64,000 bases of DNA from Brevundimonas pondensis (lineage in GTDB: Bacteria > Pseudomonadota > Alphaproteobacteria > Caulobacterales > Caulobacteraceae): NCBI RefSeq assembly GCF_017487345.1, contig NZ_CP062006.1, forward strand, positions 2,238,001 to 2,302,000, in the 5' to 3' direction. Every line of letters begins with the position of its first letter. Positions within the stretch are counted from its first letter, which is position 1. Shown piece by piece: positions 8,886 through 19,969 of this stretch. The position numbers and the translations under genes were made by a program. The notes under the pieces were generated by a model. It was not told the DNA's origin, did no database searches, and was given only the letters and a program-made list of their open reading frames with translations.

Positions 8886-9628
8886 CAGAAGACCGCCTTC
8901 AGGCTGGCTGCGACGCGGCTGTCATAGCTGGAGCCGAAGCCGTGCTCATCGGTGTCGAAATAGCGGACGTCCAGCGCCAGATGATCGGTCAGCTGATAGG
9001 CCGCGCCCAGGTTCCAGGTGGTGTAGTCGAAGTCGGACGACACCCACTGACGGCCCACCGCCGCCGAGATCGTCCACTTGTCCGCCGGGCTGATCGCGCC
9101 GTTGATCTCGGCATAGGTCGCCTCGTCCTCGGACGCGCCGAAGAAGTCCGGCGAGTAGTAGATCGCCGCCCCCAGGGTCGCCGGGCCGACGGCGCGCGAG
9201 GTCGCGGCTTTCAGCTCCACATAGTCGTAGTCGGCGCCGTCCGGCTGGCCGGCGTAGAAGTAGCTGACCACGCCGAAGTCCCAGTTGAAGCCGCCGAACT
9301 CGGGCCGGACCCCGGCGTAGAGGTCGATCTCGGCCTCAGTGTCGGCGTCCCCGGTGAAGGCGACGTTTCCGACCCAGGCCCCGGCGTAGAAGGCTCCTTG
9401 CGTCACATCGACCCCGGCCGAGACGGCGGGATCGCCTTCGGTCTGGCTGACGCCGCGGAAGACATAGTCGCTGGCGACTGCGGCGTTGAAGGCGAAGTCG
9501 GGACCCGCCTTCTCCTCGGCCTTGGCCGGCGCGCTGCACAGGCCCAGGGCGATGATGGCGACCAGACAGGCGCCGCCGAACAGGGCGTCGTTGGAGCCCG
9601 AGGCTTTGGAGAGGTTACGTTTACGCAT
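8885..9628 (-). CDS. TorF-type putative porin inside the kdp operon
   Basis: A 247-residue protein with a signal peptide (ending SAPAKAEE) and an all-beta mature region of the TorF/gcw_chp porin family. Signatures are FNAAVASDYVFRGVSQTEGDPAVSAGVD near the start, a repeated alternation of aromatic strands, and the terminal strand VAASLKAVF typical of outer-membrane barrels. The ATG at 9628 is preferred over the upstream TTG at 9664, which overlaps kdpB and lacks a signal. Its place between kdpB and kdpC, with both neighbours touching or close, makes co-transcription almost certain. A role as outer-membrane entry for K+ under limitation is inference. Confidence 0.85.
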   Translation of the reverse strand: MRKRNLSKASGSNDALFGGACLVAIIALGLCSAPAKAEEKAGPDFAFNAAVASDYVFRGVSQTEGDPAVSAGVDVTQGAFYAGAWVGNVAFTGDADTEAEIDLYAGVRPEFGGFNWDFGVVSYFYAGQPDGADYDYVELKAATSRAVGPATLGAAIYYSPDFFGASEDEATYAEINGAISPADKWTISAAVGRQWVSSDFDYTTWNLGAAYQLTDHLALDVRYFDTDEHGFGSSYDSRVAASLKAVF

Positions 9629-9660
9629 GACGGTTTTTCCTTGGTCGCTCAGGGCGGGCT

Positions 9661-11742
<2,082 letters not shown>

Positions 11743-11755
11743 GACGGATATCCGA

Positions 11756-13468
11756 TCAGAACCGGGCCACGACCTGGAGCATATCGAAATGCTCCACGAT
11801 CGGACCCAGGGAAAGGGCGGGGAAGAACTGCAGACCGCCGAGGATCAGGATCACCCCGATCAACAGGCCGATGAACAGCGGGCCATGGGTCGGCAGAGTG
11901 CCGGTCGAGGGCGCCAGCCTCGGTTTGGCGACCAGAGCCCCGGCGACGGCCAGAACCGCGACGGCGGGCACGAACCGGCCCAGCAGCATGGCCAGACCCA
12001 GGGTGGTGTTCCACCAGGGGGCATTGGCGGTCAGACCCGCAAAGGCCGAACCGTTGTTCCCCGTCGCCGAGGTATAGGCGTAGAGGACCTCGGACAGGCC
12101 GTGCGGCCCCTTGTTCAGCAGACCGGCCAGAGCCTCGGGCAGGACCGCCGCGACGGCCGAGAAACCCAGCACCGATAAAGGCACGACCAGGACCGCCAGC
12201 ATGGCGAACTGGATCTCGCGCGCCTCGATCTTCTTGCCCAGGTATTCCGGCGTGCGGCCGACCATCAGGCCCGCCACGAAGACCGCCAGCATGGCCATCA
12301 GCACCATGACCGCGACGCCCGAACCGATCCCGCCGGGCAGGATCTCGCCCAGCTGCATCAGGAACATGGTCACGGCGCCGCCCAGCGGCATATAGCTGGC
12401 GTGCATGGAGTTGACCGAGCCGTTCGAGGCGCCGGTCGTCTGGGCCGCCCAGGCGACGGAGGACGGCACGCCGAAGCGGACCTCCTTGCCCTCCATGTTT
12501 CCGGCGGACGTATCGACCCCAGCGGCGACCAAGGCGGGCGCGGGCTGGCTTTCGATGACATAGAGGGCCGAGGCCGCGCCCCCCAGAAGAATGACGGCGG
12601 CGACGGCCAGGGCGCGAACGTCCTTCTTGGCCAGGACGCTGCGGCCGAAGGCGAAGAAGGCCGCCCAGCCCATGACGTTGATGCAGACCGCCGTGATCAG
12701 GGTGGTCAGAGGGGTCGGGTTCTCCAGCGGATGGGCCGAGTTGACGTTGAACACGCCGCCGCCGTTGATGCCCAGCTGCTTGATGGCCAGCTGGCTGGCG
12801 GTCGGGAACAGGCTGATGGTCTGCGAGCCGCCTTCCAGCGTCGTCGCCTGGGTCGAGGCCGCCAGCGACTGAACCACGCCCAGACCGGCCAGAACCACCG
12901 CCACGATGAAGGCGATCGGCAGCAGGACATAGAGGCTGGTGCGCGTCAGGTCGGCCCAGAAATTGCCCAGTCCCTCGCCGCGATTGGCGATGAAGGCGCG
13001 GGCCAGGGCGGCGGCGATGGTCGCCCCGGTGGCCGCCGAGACGAAGTTCTGCACCGTCAGGCCCACCATCTGGGTGAAGGTCGAGACGGTCGTCTCGCCG
13101 CCATAGCTCTGCCAGTTGGTGTTGGTGACGAAGCTGACGGCGGTGTTGAAGGCCAGATGCGGGCTCAGGCCGTCGAACCCCTGCGGGTTCATCGGCAAAA
13201 TACCTTGGAGCCGCAGCAGGCCGTAAAGCAGCAGGAAGCCCGCCAGATTGAAGACCAGCAGGGCGCCGACATAGCCCAGCCAGCCCTGACTGCGGCCCGG
13301 ATCAACCCCGGCGGCGCGATAGAAGAGGCCCTCGACCGGCTTCAGCATCGGGTCCAGCCAGGTGCGCTCGCCGTTCCAGACACGCGACATATAGACCCCG
13401 ATCGGCCAGCCGAGCACGACGGCGAGACCGAGGGTCAGGGCGATTTCCGCCCAACCTTGAATATTCAT
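11756..13468 (-). CDS. kdpA: KdpA, potassium channel-like subunit
   Basis: A 570-residue polytopic protein of the K+ transporter superfamily. It binds K+ and forms the selectivity filter. Visible family segments are [18 protein letters not shown] (first filter region), [19 protein letters not shown], and [22 protein letters not shown] near the C-terminus. Starts with ATG at 13468, 16 bases after kdpF. Length is close to E. coli KdpA (557). Confidence 0.97.
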   Translation of the reverse strand: MNIQGWAEIALTLGLAVVLGWPIGVYMSRVWNGERTWLDPMLKPVEGLFYRAAGVDPGRSQGWLGYVGALLVFNLAGFLLLYGLLRLQGILPMNPQGFDGLSPHLAFNTAVSFVTNTNWQSYGGETTVSTFTQMVGLTVQNFVSAATGATIAAALARAFIANRGEGLGNFWADLTRTSLYVLLPIAFIVAVVLAGLGVVQSLAASTQATTLEGGSQTISLFPTASQLAIKQLGINGGGVFNVNSAHPLENPTPLTTLITAVCINVMGWAAFFAFGRSVLAKKDVRALAVAAVILLGGAASALYVIESQPAPALVAAGVDTSAGNMEGKEVRFGVPSSVAWAAQTTGASNGSVNSMHASYMPLGGAVTMFLMQLGEILPGGIGSGVAVMVLMAMLAVFVAGLMVGRTPEYLGKKIEAREIQFAMLAVLVVPLSVLGFSAVAAVLPEALAGLLNKGPHGLSEVLYAYTSATGNNGSAFAGLTANAPWWNTTLGLAMLLGRFVPAVAVLAVAGALVAKPRLAPSTGTLPTHGPLFIGLLIGVILILGGLQFFPALSLGPIVEHFDMLQVVARF

Positions 13469-13484
13469 GAGATGGCGGCTCCGC

Positions 13485-13571
13485 TCAGAACCGCTCGGGG
13501 CGCAGCAGGGCCGCGACCATGTAGCCGGCGATGACCAGGGCGCCGACGCCCCACAGGACGTTCAGCCACAT
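13485..13571 (-). CDS. kdpF: KdpF micro-protein
   Basis: A 28-residue open frame starting with ATG and encoding one membrane helix ([18 protein letters not shown]) that ends in the family hallmark LLRPERF. It sits immediately upstream of kdpA, as kdpF does in other bacteria, and has AGAGG nine bases before the start. KdpF is a small lipid-like stabiliser of the KdpFABC complex. Confidence 0.93.
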   Translation of the reverse strand: MWLNVLWGVGALVIAGYMVAALLRPERF

Positions 13572-13573
13572 GA

Positions 13574-13657
13574 TCACAACCTCTTCAACGCAACAGCGAG
13601 GGCGGCGAAGACCAGAAAGGCCCCGCCGCCGATCGCCAGAAAGATCACATCGGCCAT
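13574..13657 (-). CDS. Small single-span membrane protein preceding kdpF
   Basis: A 27-residue open frame (ATG at 13657, ribosome-binding site GGAGG ten bases upstream, stop two bases before the kdpF start). It encodes MADVIFLAIGGGAFLVF followed by a hydrophobic stretch and a basic end (ALKRL), so one membrane helix. Similar unnamed micro-proteins ending in a basic patch are known ahead of kdpF in other bacteria, to my recollection. The tight spacing and good ribosome-binding site support real translation. It may be a further small subunit or leader peptide; its function is unknown. Confidence 0.7.
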   Translation of the reverse strand: MADVIFLAIGGGAFLVFAALAVALKRL

Positions 13658-13735
13658 GCCGAAGCCTCCAGCTCAGTTAGAGCCGGAAGAGACGCCTTAA
13701 CAGCGTAAGCGGGCCATGCGGAAAATCTGGCCGCG

Positions 13736-13752
13736 TATAAGGCGCATATAAA
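13736..13752 (-). promoter_or_regulatory. Putative KdpE operator
   Basis: On the minus strand the sequence reads TTTATA-TGCGC-CTTATA: two six-base half-sites with an 11-base period. This is the same architecture as the E. coli KdpE site (TTTATA-N5-TTTACA). It lies 79 bases upstream of the first small gene of the kdp operon, as expected for an activator of the OmpR family. Confidence 0.55.
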
Positions 13753-13788
13753 GAAAGCCGTTCACGCGCATGGTGCGCGCACCGCGCC

Positions 13789-14142
13789 TCAGCCCTTCAA
13801 GCCGCGCAGCATCAGTTCATGACGGTAGGCGGCCACGTCGGCCAGGGCCGCGTCCAGCGCGGTTTTCACCCTTTCCAGGCCCACCGCCGCCAGGGCCTGT
13901 TCACCGTGTTCGACACTCTGGCAAACCGTCGCCAACTCATGCGCGCCAATGCCCGCGCCCGCGCCACGGATGGTGTGAACCGCATCGCGCCACCCCTCGA
14001 ACGTCGGATCAAGCATGGGCGCCCACAGCGCCGCCTGCTGTGCAAACAGGCCCAACACCTCCTCGGTGATGTCGTCCATGCCACCCGTCATGGCCTCGAG
14101 GACGGCGAAGTCCACCGCCCCCGTCAGATCGCGCCGCGCCAT
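13789..14142 (-). CDS. HPt-domain phosphotransfer protein
   Basis: A 117-residue cytoplasmic all-helical protein consisting of one histidine phosphotransfer domain. The phospho-accepting His56 lies in AVHTIRGAGAGIGAHEL, the standard H-x-x-[KR]-G signature. The ATG at 14142 overlaps the stop of the permease gene by one base (TGATG), so the two are translationally coupled; upstream extension of the frame would run into the permease. It should relay phosphate between a hybrid kinase and a response regulator, neither of which is next to it. Confidence 0.8.
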   Translation of the reverse strand: MARRDLTGAVDFAVLEAMTGGMDDITEEVLGLFAQQAALWAPMLDPTFEGWRDAVHTIRGAGAGIGAHELATVCQSVEHGEQALAAVGLERVKTALDAALADVAAYRHELMLRGLKG

Positions 14143-15551
14143 CAGGCTTCCGGGCTCTTGGCCAGGCGAGCGTTCTTCGACGACCACAGCAGATAGATGG
14201 CCAGGCCGAACAGGTTCCACAGCAGGAAGTAGAGCTGGGTCGAGGCCTTCAGGCTGAAGAAGAAGACGATGCAGCCGACGATGGCCACGCCACCGACCAG
14301 CCACCACAGCGGCGCCTTGAACTTGCGCTCGCGGTTCGGCTCGCGGACGCGCAGGACGATCAGGCTGATCCCCACGGCCATGAAGGCCATCAGGGTGCCG
14401 GCGTTGGCCAGGGAGGCCAGTTCGTCCAGACGCATGATCCCGGCCAGGATGGCCACGACGATGGCCGTGAAGAGCGTGACCACGGTCGGCACGCCGCGGT
14501 TAGAGATCCTGGCCAGACGGTTGGGCAGCAGGCCGTCGCGGGCCATGCCCAGGAAGATGCGGCTCTGGCCGAACAGGAAGGCCAGAAGCACGGTCGGCAG
14601 GGCGATGACGGCGGCGGCGGCGATCCACTGGGCGGCGACGCCCTGGCCCAGACCACGCATGATCAGCGACAGAGGCTCGGGGCTGTCCGAGAAGCTGGCG
14701 ACGGGCGCGGCGCCGATCGCGGCGGCGGCGACGACGATATAGAGGACGGTGCAGACCACCATCGAGCCGATGATGCCGATGGCCAGGTCGCGCTCAGGCT
14801 TCTTGGTCTCCTCAGCCGCCGTGGCGATGGCGTCAAAGCCGTAGAAGGCGAAGAAGATGATGGCCGCCGCCGCCATGACGCCCGTCTGGACGAAGGGCGC
14901 GCCAAAGCCATGCGGCATGAAGGGCGTGAAGTTGGCGGCGTCGAAGTGCGGCAGGGCGATGGCGACAAAGGCCACCAGGGCGGCGATCTTCACCAGCACC
15001 AGCACCGCGTTCAAGGTCGCGCTCTCCTTGGTGCCCATCAGCAGCAGGCCCGTCACCACGGCGATGATGAAGACGGCCGGCAGGTTGATTAGACCGCCTT
15101 CGACGTGCGGGCCGACCGTCAGGGCCAGCGGCAGGTCAATGCCCAGCCCGGCCAGGAAGGGAATGGCGTACCCCGACCAGCCCACGGCCACCGCCGAGAC
15201 GACCAGCGAGTATTCCAGGATCAGGCTCCACCCCACGACCCAAGCGAAGATCTCGCCCAGCGAGGCATAGGAATAGGTATAGGCGCTGCCCGAGGCGGGC
15301 ATGATGGTGGACAGCTCGGCATAGGCCAGGGCGGCGCAGGCGCAGACCAGACCGGCCAGGGCGAAGCTGATCAGCACGGCCGGTCCTGCCAGACCGGCGC
15401 CGACACCGATCAGGGTCAGGATGCCGGTGCCGACGATGGCGCCGACGCCGAGGGCCATCAGGTGCGGCCAGCTGAGGGTTTTCTTCAGCGCCGGCCCTTC
15501 ATGCGGGGCCAGCATCGCATCGATCGACCGCCGACGGTTCCAGAACGCCAT
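14142..15551 (-). CDS. APC-superfamily amino-acid permease
   Basis: A 469-residue inner-membrane transporter with about twelve membrane segments. The first has the substrate-binding glycine loop VGAIVGTGIL, and the second carries PASGSAYTYSYASLGEIFAW, as in cationic amino-acid transporters (YfnA/CAT type). FAFYGFDAIATAAEE is the conserved sixth-helix motif. Start at the ATG at 15551 with ribosome-binding site GAGGAAA; the longer frame lacks one. The substrate cannot be told from sequence. Followed immediately by the HPt gene. Confidence 0.88.
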   Translation of the reverse strand: MAFWNRRRSIDAMLAPHEGPALKKTLSWPHLMALGVGAIVGTGILTLIGVGAGLAGPAVLISFALAGLVCACAALAYAELSTIMPASGSAYTYSYASLGEIFAWVVGWSLILEYSLVVSAVAVGWSGYAIPFLAGLGIDLPLALTVGPHVEGGLINLPAVFIIAVVTGLLLMGTKESATLNAVLVLVKIAALVAFVAIALPHFDAANFTPFMPHGFGAPFVQTGVMAAAAIIFFAFYGFDAIATAAEETKKPERDLAIGIIGSMVVCTVLYIVVAAAAIGAAPVASFSDSPEPLSLIMRGLGQGVAAQWIAAAAVIALPTVLLAFLFGQSRIFLGMARDGLLPNRLARISNRGVPTVVTLFTAIVVAILAGIMRLDELASLANAGTLMAFMAVGISLIVLRVREPNRERKFKAPLWWLVGGVAIVGCIVFFFSLKASTQLYFLLWNLFGLAIYLLWSSKNARLAKSPEA

Positions 15552-15745
15552 ATGTGTAATTTCCTCGTGCCGCGTCTTTCGGCGGCTGATTCCGGCCGCG
15601 ACCTTAGCGCGCAGAACAAACTTTAGAAAATCCCACAATCAGCCCTTGCGCGTCCCCGGCATCCTGAGTATTAGGACGGCCCTTCCGGCGGCCCAGCGCC
15701 TTCCGCGAAGGACCGGCGCCATACCAAGGGCGCAGACGACGGTAC

Positions 15746-15821
<76 letters not shown>

Positions 15822-15982
15822 TCGTCTCTCCATCCAGCTTCAGGCGAACTGTTCCCTTTCCGGGGAAAGCTCCTGCGCGGGTCTCAGCCTGGCGAGAAGA
15901 CGGAGTTCAGCCTCTTTCCAAGACGCCTTGTCGCAGGCAGGAAGAAAGCTCTGCGTTTCTCCCTCCCCCTCTGGTGCGCCTC

Positions 15983-16924
15983 ATGCCCTCTGGACTTATG
16001 GCCCTGATCGATGATGTCGCGGGCATCGCCAAACTGGCGGCGGCCTCCATCGACGATATCGGCGCCGCCTCGGGCAAGGCCGCCGGCAAGGCAGCGGGCG
16101 TGGTGGTCGACGACGCGGCCGTGACGCCGAAATACGTGACCGGCCTGTCGCCCAGCCGCGAACTGCCCATCATCGGCAAGATCGCCGTAGGTTCCATCCG
16201 CAACAAGCTGTTGCTGATCCTGCCCGTCGCCCTGTTGCTGACCGCCTTCGCGCCCTGGGCCATCACGCCCCTGCTGATGTGCGGCGGCGCCTACCTCTGT
16301 TTCGAGGGAGCCGAAAAGGTGATGGAGATGTTCGCCGGGCACGAGGTTGAGGACAAGCCGGTCAGCGACGACCCCGCCCATCTGGAAAAGGCCACGGTTT
16401 CCGGCGCCGTGCGCACGGACCTGATCCTGTCGGCCGAGATCATGACCATCGCCCTGGCCGACGTCGCCGATGCGCCGCTGGCGACGCAAGCCGGCGTGCT
16501 GATCGTGGTTGGCCTGGCCATGACCGTGGCCGTCTATGGCGCGGTCGGCCTGCTGGTGAAGCTGGACGACATCGGTCTGCACATGGCCGGGCGCGCCTCG
16601 AAGTCCAGCCGCGCGATCGGGCGCGGCCTGGTCAAGTCCATGCCGGGCGTCTTCTCGTCCCTGTCCGTCATCGGCACCGTGGCCATGCTGTGGGTCGGGG
16701 GCGGCATCCTGGTGCACGGCACGCACACGCTGGGTCTGGCCTGGCCGGCGGAGCCGGTCGAGCATCTGGCCCACGCGGTCGGCGCCCTGGCCGGGCCGCT
16801 GGCCGGCGCGGCAAGCTGGACGACCACGGCCCTGCTGTCAGGCCTTCTGGGCCTGGTCGTCGGCGGGGTCCTCGCGGTCCTGCTGCATCAGGTCCTGCGG
16901 CTATTCGGGCGGGGCGCGCACTAG
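15983..16924 (+). CDS. DUF808 family (YedI-like) inner-membrane protein
   Basis: A 313-residue polytopic protein starting MPSGLMALIDDVAGIAKLAA, the typical DUF808 beginning; the ATG at 15983 is preferred to the GTG nine bases earlier for that reason. Family blocks include PKYVTGLSPSRELPIIGKIA, LCFEGAEKVMEMF, and a later ILSAEIMTIALADV. Several membrane segments follow residue 75. The function is unknown. It is convergent with regA, 10 bases apart. Confidence 0.85.
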   Translation: MPSGLMALIDDVAGIAKLAAASIDDIGAASGKAAGKAAGVVVDDAAVTPKYVTGLSPSRELPIIGKIAVGSIRNKLLLILPVALLLTAFAPWAITPLLMCGGAYLCFEGAEKVMEMFAGHEVEDKPVSDDPAHLEKATVSGAVRTDLILSAEIMTIALADVADAPLATQAGVLIVVGLAMTVAVYGAVGLLVKLDDIGLHMAGRASKSSRAIGRGLVKSMPGVFSSLSVIGTVAMLWVGGGILVHGTHTLGLAWPAEPVEHLAHAVGALAGPLAGAASWTTTALLSGLLGLVVGGVLAVLLHQVLRLFGRGAH

Positions 16925-16934
16925 CCAGTCGGCG

Positions 16935-17480
16935 TCAGGTGACCTGACGCTTCTCCAACTTCCGGGCCAGGGTGCGGCGATGCATGCCCAGGCGACGCGC
17001 GGTCTCCGAGATGTTGAAATTGGTCTCGGCCAGAACCTCGTGGATGCGCTCCCACTCCAGGGTCTTGATCGAGGTGGGTCGGGCGCTGAGCGCGGCGTCA
17101 GGGTCGCCGTCCTGACGGGCGAAGGCGGCCTCGATCTCATCCGTGCCGGCGGGCTTGGCCAGGTAGTGGCGCGCGCCCAGCTTGATCGCCTCGACGGCGG
17201 TCGCGATACTCGCGAACCCGGTCAGGACCACGATGTCCAACTCGGGATCGAAGGCGTGCAGGGTCTGGACGCAAGTCAGGCCCGAAGCCGCCCCCAGCTT
17301 CAGATCCACCACGGCGTAACGGGGATGATGCACCTGCAGCAACTCGACCAGCTGCTCGTGACTGCGGGCCGATACGACTTCATAGCCGCGCCGCTCGAAC
17401 GACTTGCGCAGGGTCTTGGCGAAGGCCTCGTCGTCCTCGACGATCAGCAATTGACGAGGGGCGTCGGTCAGGTCGGTCAT
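16935..17480 (-). CDS. regA: RegA/ActR/PrrA-type redox response regulator
   Basis: A 181-residue regulator. The receiver domain has VEDDEAF, the phospho-acceptor Asp59 in AVVDLKLGAASGL, the Thr/Ser switch in VVLTGFASIATAVEAIKLGA, and Lys in LAKPA. The C-terminal Fis-like helix-turn-helix reads NISETARRLGMHRRTLARKL, nearly invariant in the RegA/ActR family. Its start overlaps the regB stop. In other alphaproteobacteria this protein controls respiratory oxidase, nitrogen and carbon-fixation genes in response to quinone redox state; here the linked cyo operon is the obvious target. Confidence 0.92.
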   Translation of the reverse strand: MTDLTDAPRQLLIVEDDEAFAKTLRKSFERRGYEVVSARSHEQLVELLQVHHPRYAVVDLKLGAASGLTCVQTLHAFDPELDIVVLTGFASIATAVEAIKLGARHYLAKPAGTDEIEAAFARQDGDPDAALSARPTSIKTLEWERIHEVLAETNFNISETARRLGMHRRTLARKLEKRQVT

Positions 17481-18799
17481 TTCGGAGCCAAAGCCTCCAG
17501 GGGAAGGGTCAGGCGGACATTGGCGCCGCCGTCGCGTCGGTTGGCGGCGACGACGCCGCCGCCCAGCTTGCGCATCACATTGACCAGAAGGAAGAGCCCC
17601 AGCCCCGCCCCTGCCCTGCCCTTGGTCGACTGATAGGGCTGGCCCAGGCGCTCGAGGATCTCGGGCGTGAAGCCCGGGCCGTCGTCATTGAACTCAACCG
17701 ACAGCAGGTCGCCTTCCAGCGTCGCAGCGATCACCATGCGCTCGGCCCCCGCCTCATGCGCATTGTCCAGCAGGGCGCTGAAGACCTGCTTCAGGGCCGG
17801 ATCGGCGATGATGCGGGGATCACGAGGCGTCGGCGGCTTCAGCACCACGGCCATGGCGTCGCTGGACTTCTCGCGCCAGTCGGCGACGATCTCGGACAGG
17901 AAGCCGCCCAGGGTTGTGACGGTCGGCGCCTCGCCCCGCGCCTCGCCCGCCGACATCAGGATCCCGGTGACGATGGTCTTGCAGCGCTCGACCTCGGCCT
18001 GCATCTCGACAATGTCGGAGGTCAGGTCGGCGTCGGCGGTCAGGACCGGCATCCGCTTCCAGTCGCTGAGGATGACTGACAGCGAGGCCAGAGGCGTGCC
18101 CAGTTCATGCGCGGCGCCCGAGGCCAGCAGCCCCATGCGGACAATGTGATCCTGCTCCGCCGCCTGCTGGCGGGCGTCGGCCAGATAGGCGTCGCGCGCG
18201 CGCACGTTCTGGGTCGTACGGGTGACAAAGGCGACCAGAAGCACGGCGATCAGGATGAAGTTGACCAGGGCGCCGGCCTGGATCAGGCCCATGTGGGCGT
18301 CGGTGTCCGGCGGCAACAACAGCGTCTGGTGCCAGATCGCCAGAAAGGCCAGACAGCCGCTGGTGACCAGCACGAAGCCCCAGGCGTAGGGCGGTCGCAA
18401 CAGCACCGCCGCCAGCACGATCTGCATAAGATAAAGGGCGGCGAAGGGATTGCTGGTCCCGCCGCTGAAGAAGAGCAGCCAGGTCAGAGCGGCCACATCC
18501 ACGAACAGGGCCAGCATCAGCTCCGGGTCGGTCACGCTCTGCCGACGCAGGGTCACAGGCGCGCTGGCCAGATTCATCACCGCCAGCCCAGTCGGCGCCA
18601 GCAGCAGCATCCCCAGCGGCAGGGGAATCTTCAGCCCCCAGTGAACCACGGCGATGGTCATCACCTGCCCGATGACCGCCAGCCAGCGTAACTGGATCAG
18701 CAGCAACATGTTGCGCCGCCCCGCCGCGCCCGGCGACACCGGTGTCTCGGCCCGGTCGTCCAGGCCCAGAAGGCCTCGCGCGAAACCGGCCGCGCTCAT
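17477..18799 (-). CDS. regB: RegB/ActS/PrrB-type redox sensor kinase
   Basis: A 440-residue membrane kinase with six N-terminal helices (about 35-195). The ubiquinone-binding heptapeptide GGTSNPF is at 113-119. The phospho-accepting His231 lies in GAAHELGTPLASL. Cys273 in ERCKTIVTGI corresponds to the redox-active cysteine of RegB. The ATPase domain has DNAHEAGA, DDGPGF and GAGLGLFL. All redox-sensing residues of the family are therefore present. It overlaps surf1 upstream and regA downstream by ATGA-type junctions. Confidence 0.93.
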   Translation of the reverse strand: MSAAGFARGLLGLDDRAETPVSPGAAGRRNMLLLIQLRWLAVIGQVMTIAVVHWGLKIPLPLGMLLLAPTGLAVMNLASAPVTLRRQSVTDPELMLALFVDVAALTWLLFFSGGTSNPFAALYLMQIVLAAVLLRPPYAWGFVLVTSGCLAFLAIWHQTLLLPPDTDAHMGLIQAGALVNFILIAVLLVAFVTRTTQNVRARDAYLADARQQAAEQDHIVRMGLLASGAAHELGTPLASLSVILSDWKRMPVLTADADLTSDIVEMQAEVERCKTIVTGILMSAGEARGEAPTVTTLGGFLSEIVADWREKSSDAMAVVLKPPTPRDPRIIADPALKQVFSALLDNAHEAGAERMVIAATLEGDLLSVEFNDDGPGFTPEILERLGQPYQSTKGRAGAGLGLFLLVNVMRKLGGGVVAANRRDGGANVRLTLPLEALAPK

Positions 18800-19509
18800 C
18801 GCGCCGCTCTCCGGCGCTTTTCCTCACGCCAGAACAGGACGAAGCCCGCCGTCGACATCAGGGCCAGCCCGAACCAGGTCAGGGCGTAGATCAGGTGGCT
18901 GTTGGCGAAACGCACCACGGTCAGGCCGCCGCGCGGCCAGCCGCCGGGATTGGGCGCAGCATCGGCGTCGATGAAGTAGGACGCCACCGGCCCGGTCAGC
19001 CCCCTCGCCCTGGAGATTGCGGTCACATCGCGCGAGAACCAGCGGTCGCCCGCGGGATCATTGGCGCGCAGGAAGCCCCCGTCCGGTTCGCTGAGGCGCA
19101 GCAGGCCGACGACGGTGGCTTCCCCCTCGATCTGGCCCTCTGCACGATCGGCCGGCTTCTGACGCTCAGACGGGACGAAGCCCCGGTTGATCAGGACCGT
19201 GAACCCCCGGTCGGTCGTCAGCGGCGTGACAACCCAGTAGCCGGGGCCAAGGTCTGTCACGGCCTTCACCAGGGCCTCGCGCGAATGATCGAAGCGGCCG
19301 CTGACGACGACCCGACGATACTGATCGGCCTGACGCGTGACGACCTGATCGGGCGGCGGAGCGGCGACGGGCGCGGCGTGGATGCGCGCGTCGACCTGAC
19401 GGATCAGGTCCTGCTTCCAGGCCAGCCGCTGCACCTGCCAGACGCCGAGCGCCGAGAAGCCCGCGAACAGAACCGCGAACATGACCGCGCCCAGGATCAG
19501 GACGGTCAT
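18796..19509 (-). CDS. SURF1 family oxidase assembly protein
   Basis: A 237-residue protein with one membrane helix at each end (about 3-25 and 208-230) enclosing a periplasmic domain. Family motifs are FSALGVWQVQRLAWKQ, the central PGYWVVTPLTTDRGFTVLIN with RGFVP, and the near-terminal HLIYALTWFGLA. SURF1 proteins help insert haem into the catalytic subunit of haem-copper oxidases. Its position directly after cyoD suggests it serves this quinol oxidase. Confidence 0.92.
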   Translation of the reverse strand: MTVLILGAVMFAVLFAGFSALGVWQVQRLAWKQDLIRQVDARIHAAPVAAPPPDQVVTRQADQYRRVVVSGRFDHSREALVKAVTDLGPGYWVVTPLTTDRGFTVLINRGFVPSERQKPADRAEGQIEGEATVVGLLRLSEPDGGFLRANDPAGDRWFSRDVTAISRARGLTGPVASYFIDADAAPNPGGWPRGGLTVVRFANSHLIYALTWFGLALMSTAGFVLFWREEKRRRAAR

Positions 19510-19576
19510 GCTGCGCGGCGGCCGGACAGGTCGCGACGTCGGCTCTATGGCGCTTCTCCCCTGCTGGCCGTCAGGC

Positions 19577-19969
19577 TCAGCCCATGGTCTGCATGTCGTG
19601 GGTGGGCATCATGTTCGTGTTCAGGTGATACATCACCCAGACCGAACCGGCGACGGCGATCACCACCACGACGATGGTGAAGATCAGCGCCAGCATGTTC
19701 CACCCGCCCTCGGACTTGTGGTTCATGTGCAGGAAGAAGACCATGTGCACGATGATCTGGACCACGGCGAAGGCCGTGATGACCAGACCGGTCGTCTGAG
19801 GCGCCAGGGCCTCGGTCATGACCAGCCAGAACGGGATCGCCGTCAGCACGACCGACAGCAGGAAGCCGATCATATAGGTCTTGAACGAGCCGTGATCGTG
19901 GTCGTCGCCGTGGTGATGATCGTCGTGATGATGATCGACCGCGTGGTCGTTGTGGGCCTCGACGCTCAT
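19577..19969 (-). CDS. cyoD: Cytochrome o ubiquinol oxidase subunit IV
   Basis: A 130-residue protein with three membrane helices and the family segments FKTYMIGFLLSVVLTAIPFWLV, QIIVHMVFFLHMN and the C-terminal helix. The start at 19969 overlaps the cyoC stop (ATGA). The N-terminal tail before the first helix is unusually rich in His and Asp (HNDHAVDHHHDDHHHGDDHD), about 20 residues longer than the E. coli protein (109), and looks able to bind metal ions. Confidence 0.93.
   Translation of the reverse strand: MSVEAHNDHAVDHHHDDHHHGDDHDHGSFKTYMIGFLLSVVLTAIPFWLVMTEALAPQTTGLVITAFAVVQIIVHMVFFLHMNHKSEGGWNMLALIFTIVVVVIAVAGSVWVMYHLNTNMMPTHDMQTMG

Noticed and set aside
15822..15982. Possible integrated element next to tRNA-Lys
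   Set aside because: No integrase, no repeat of the tRNA 3' end in the window, and the flanking genes are ordinary chromosomal genes.
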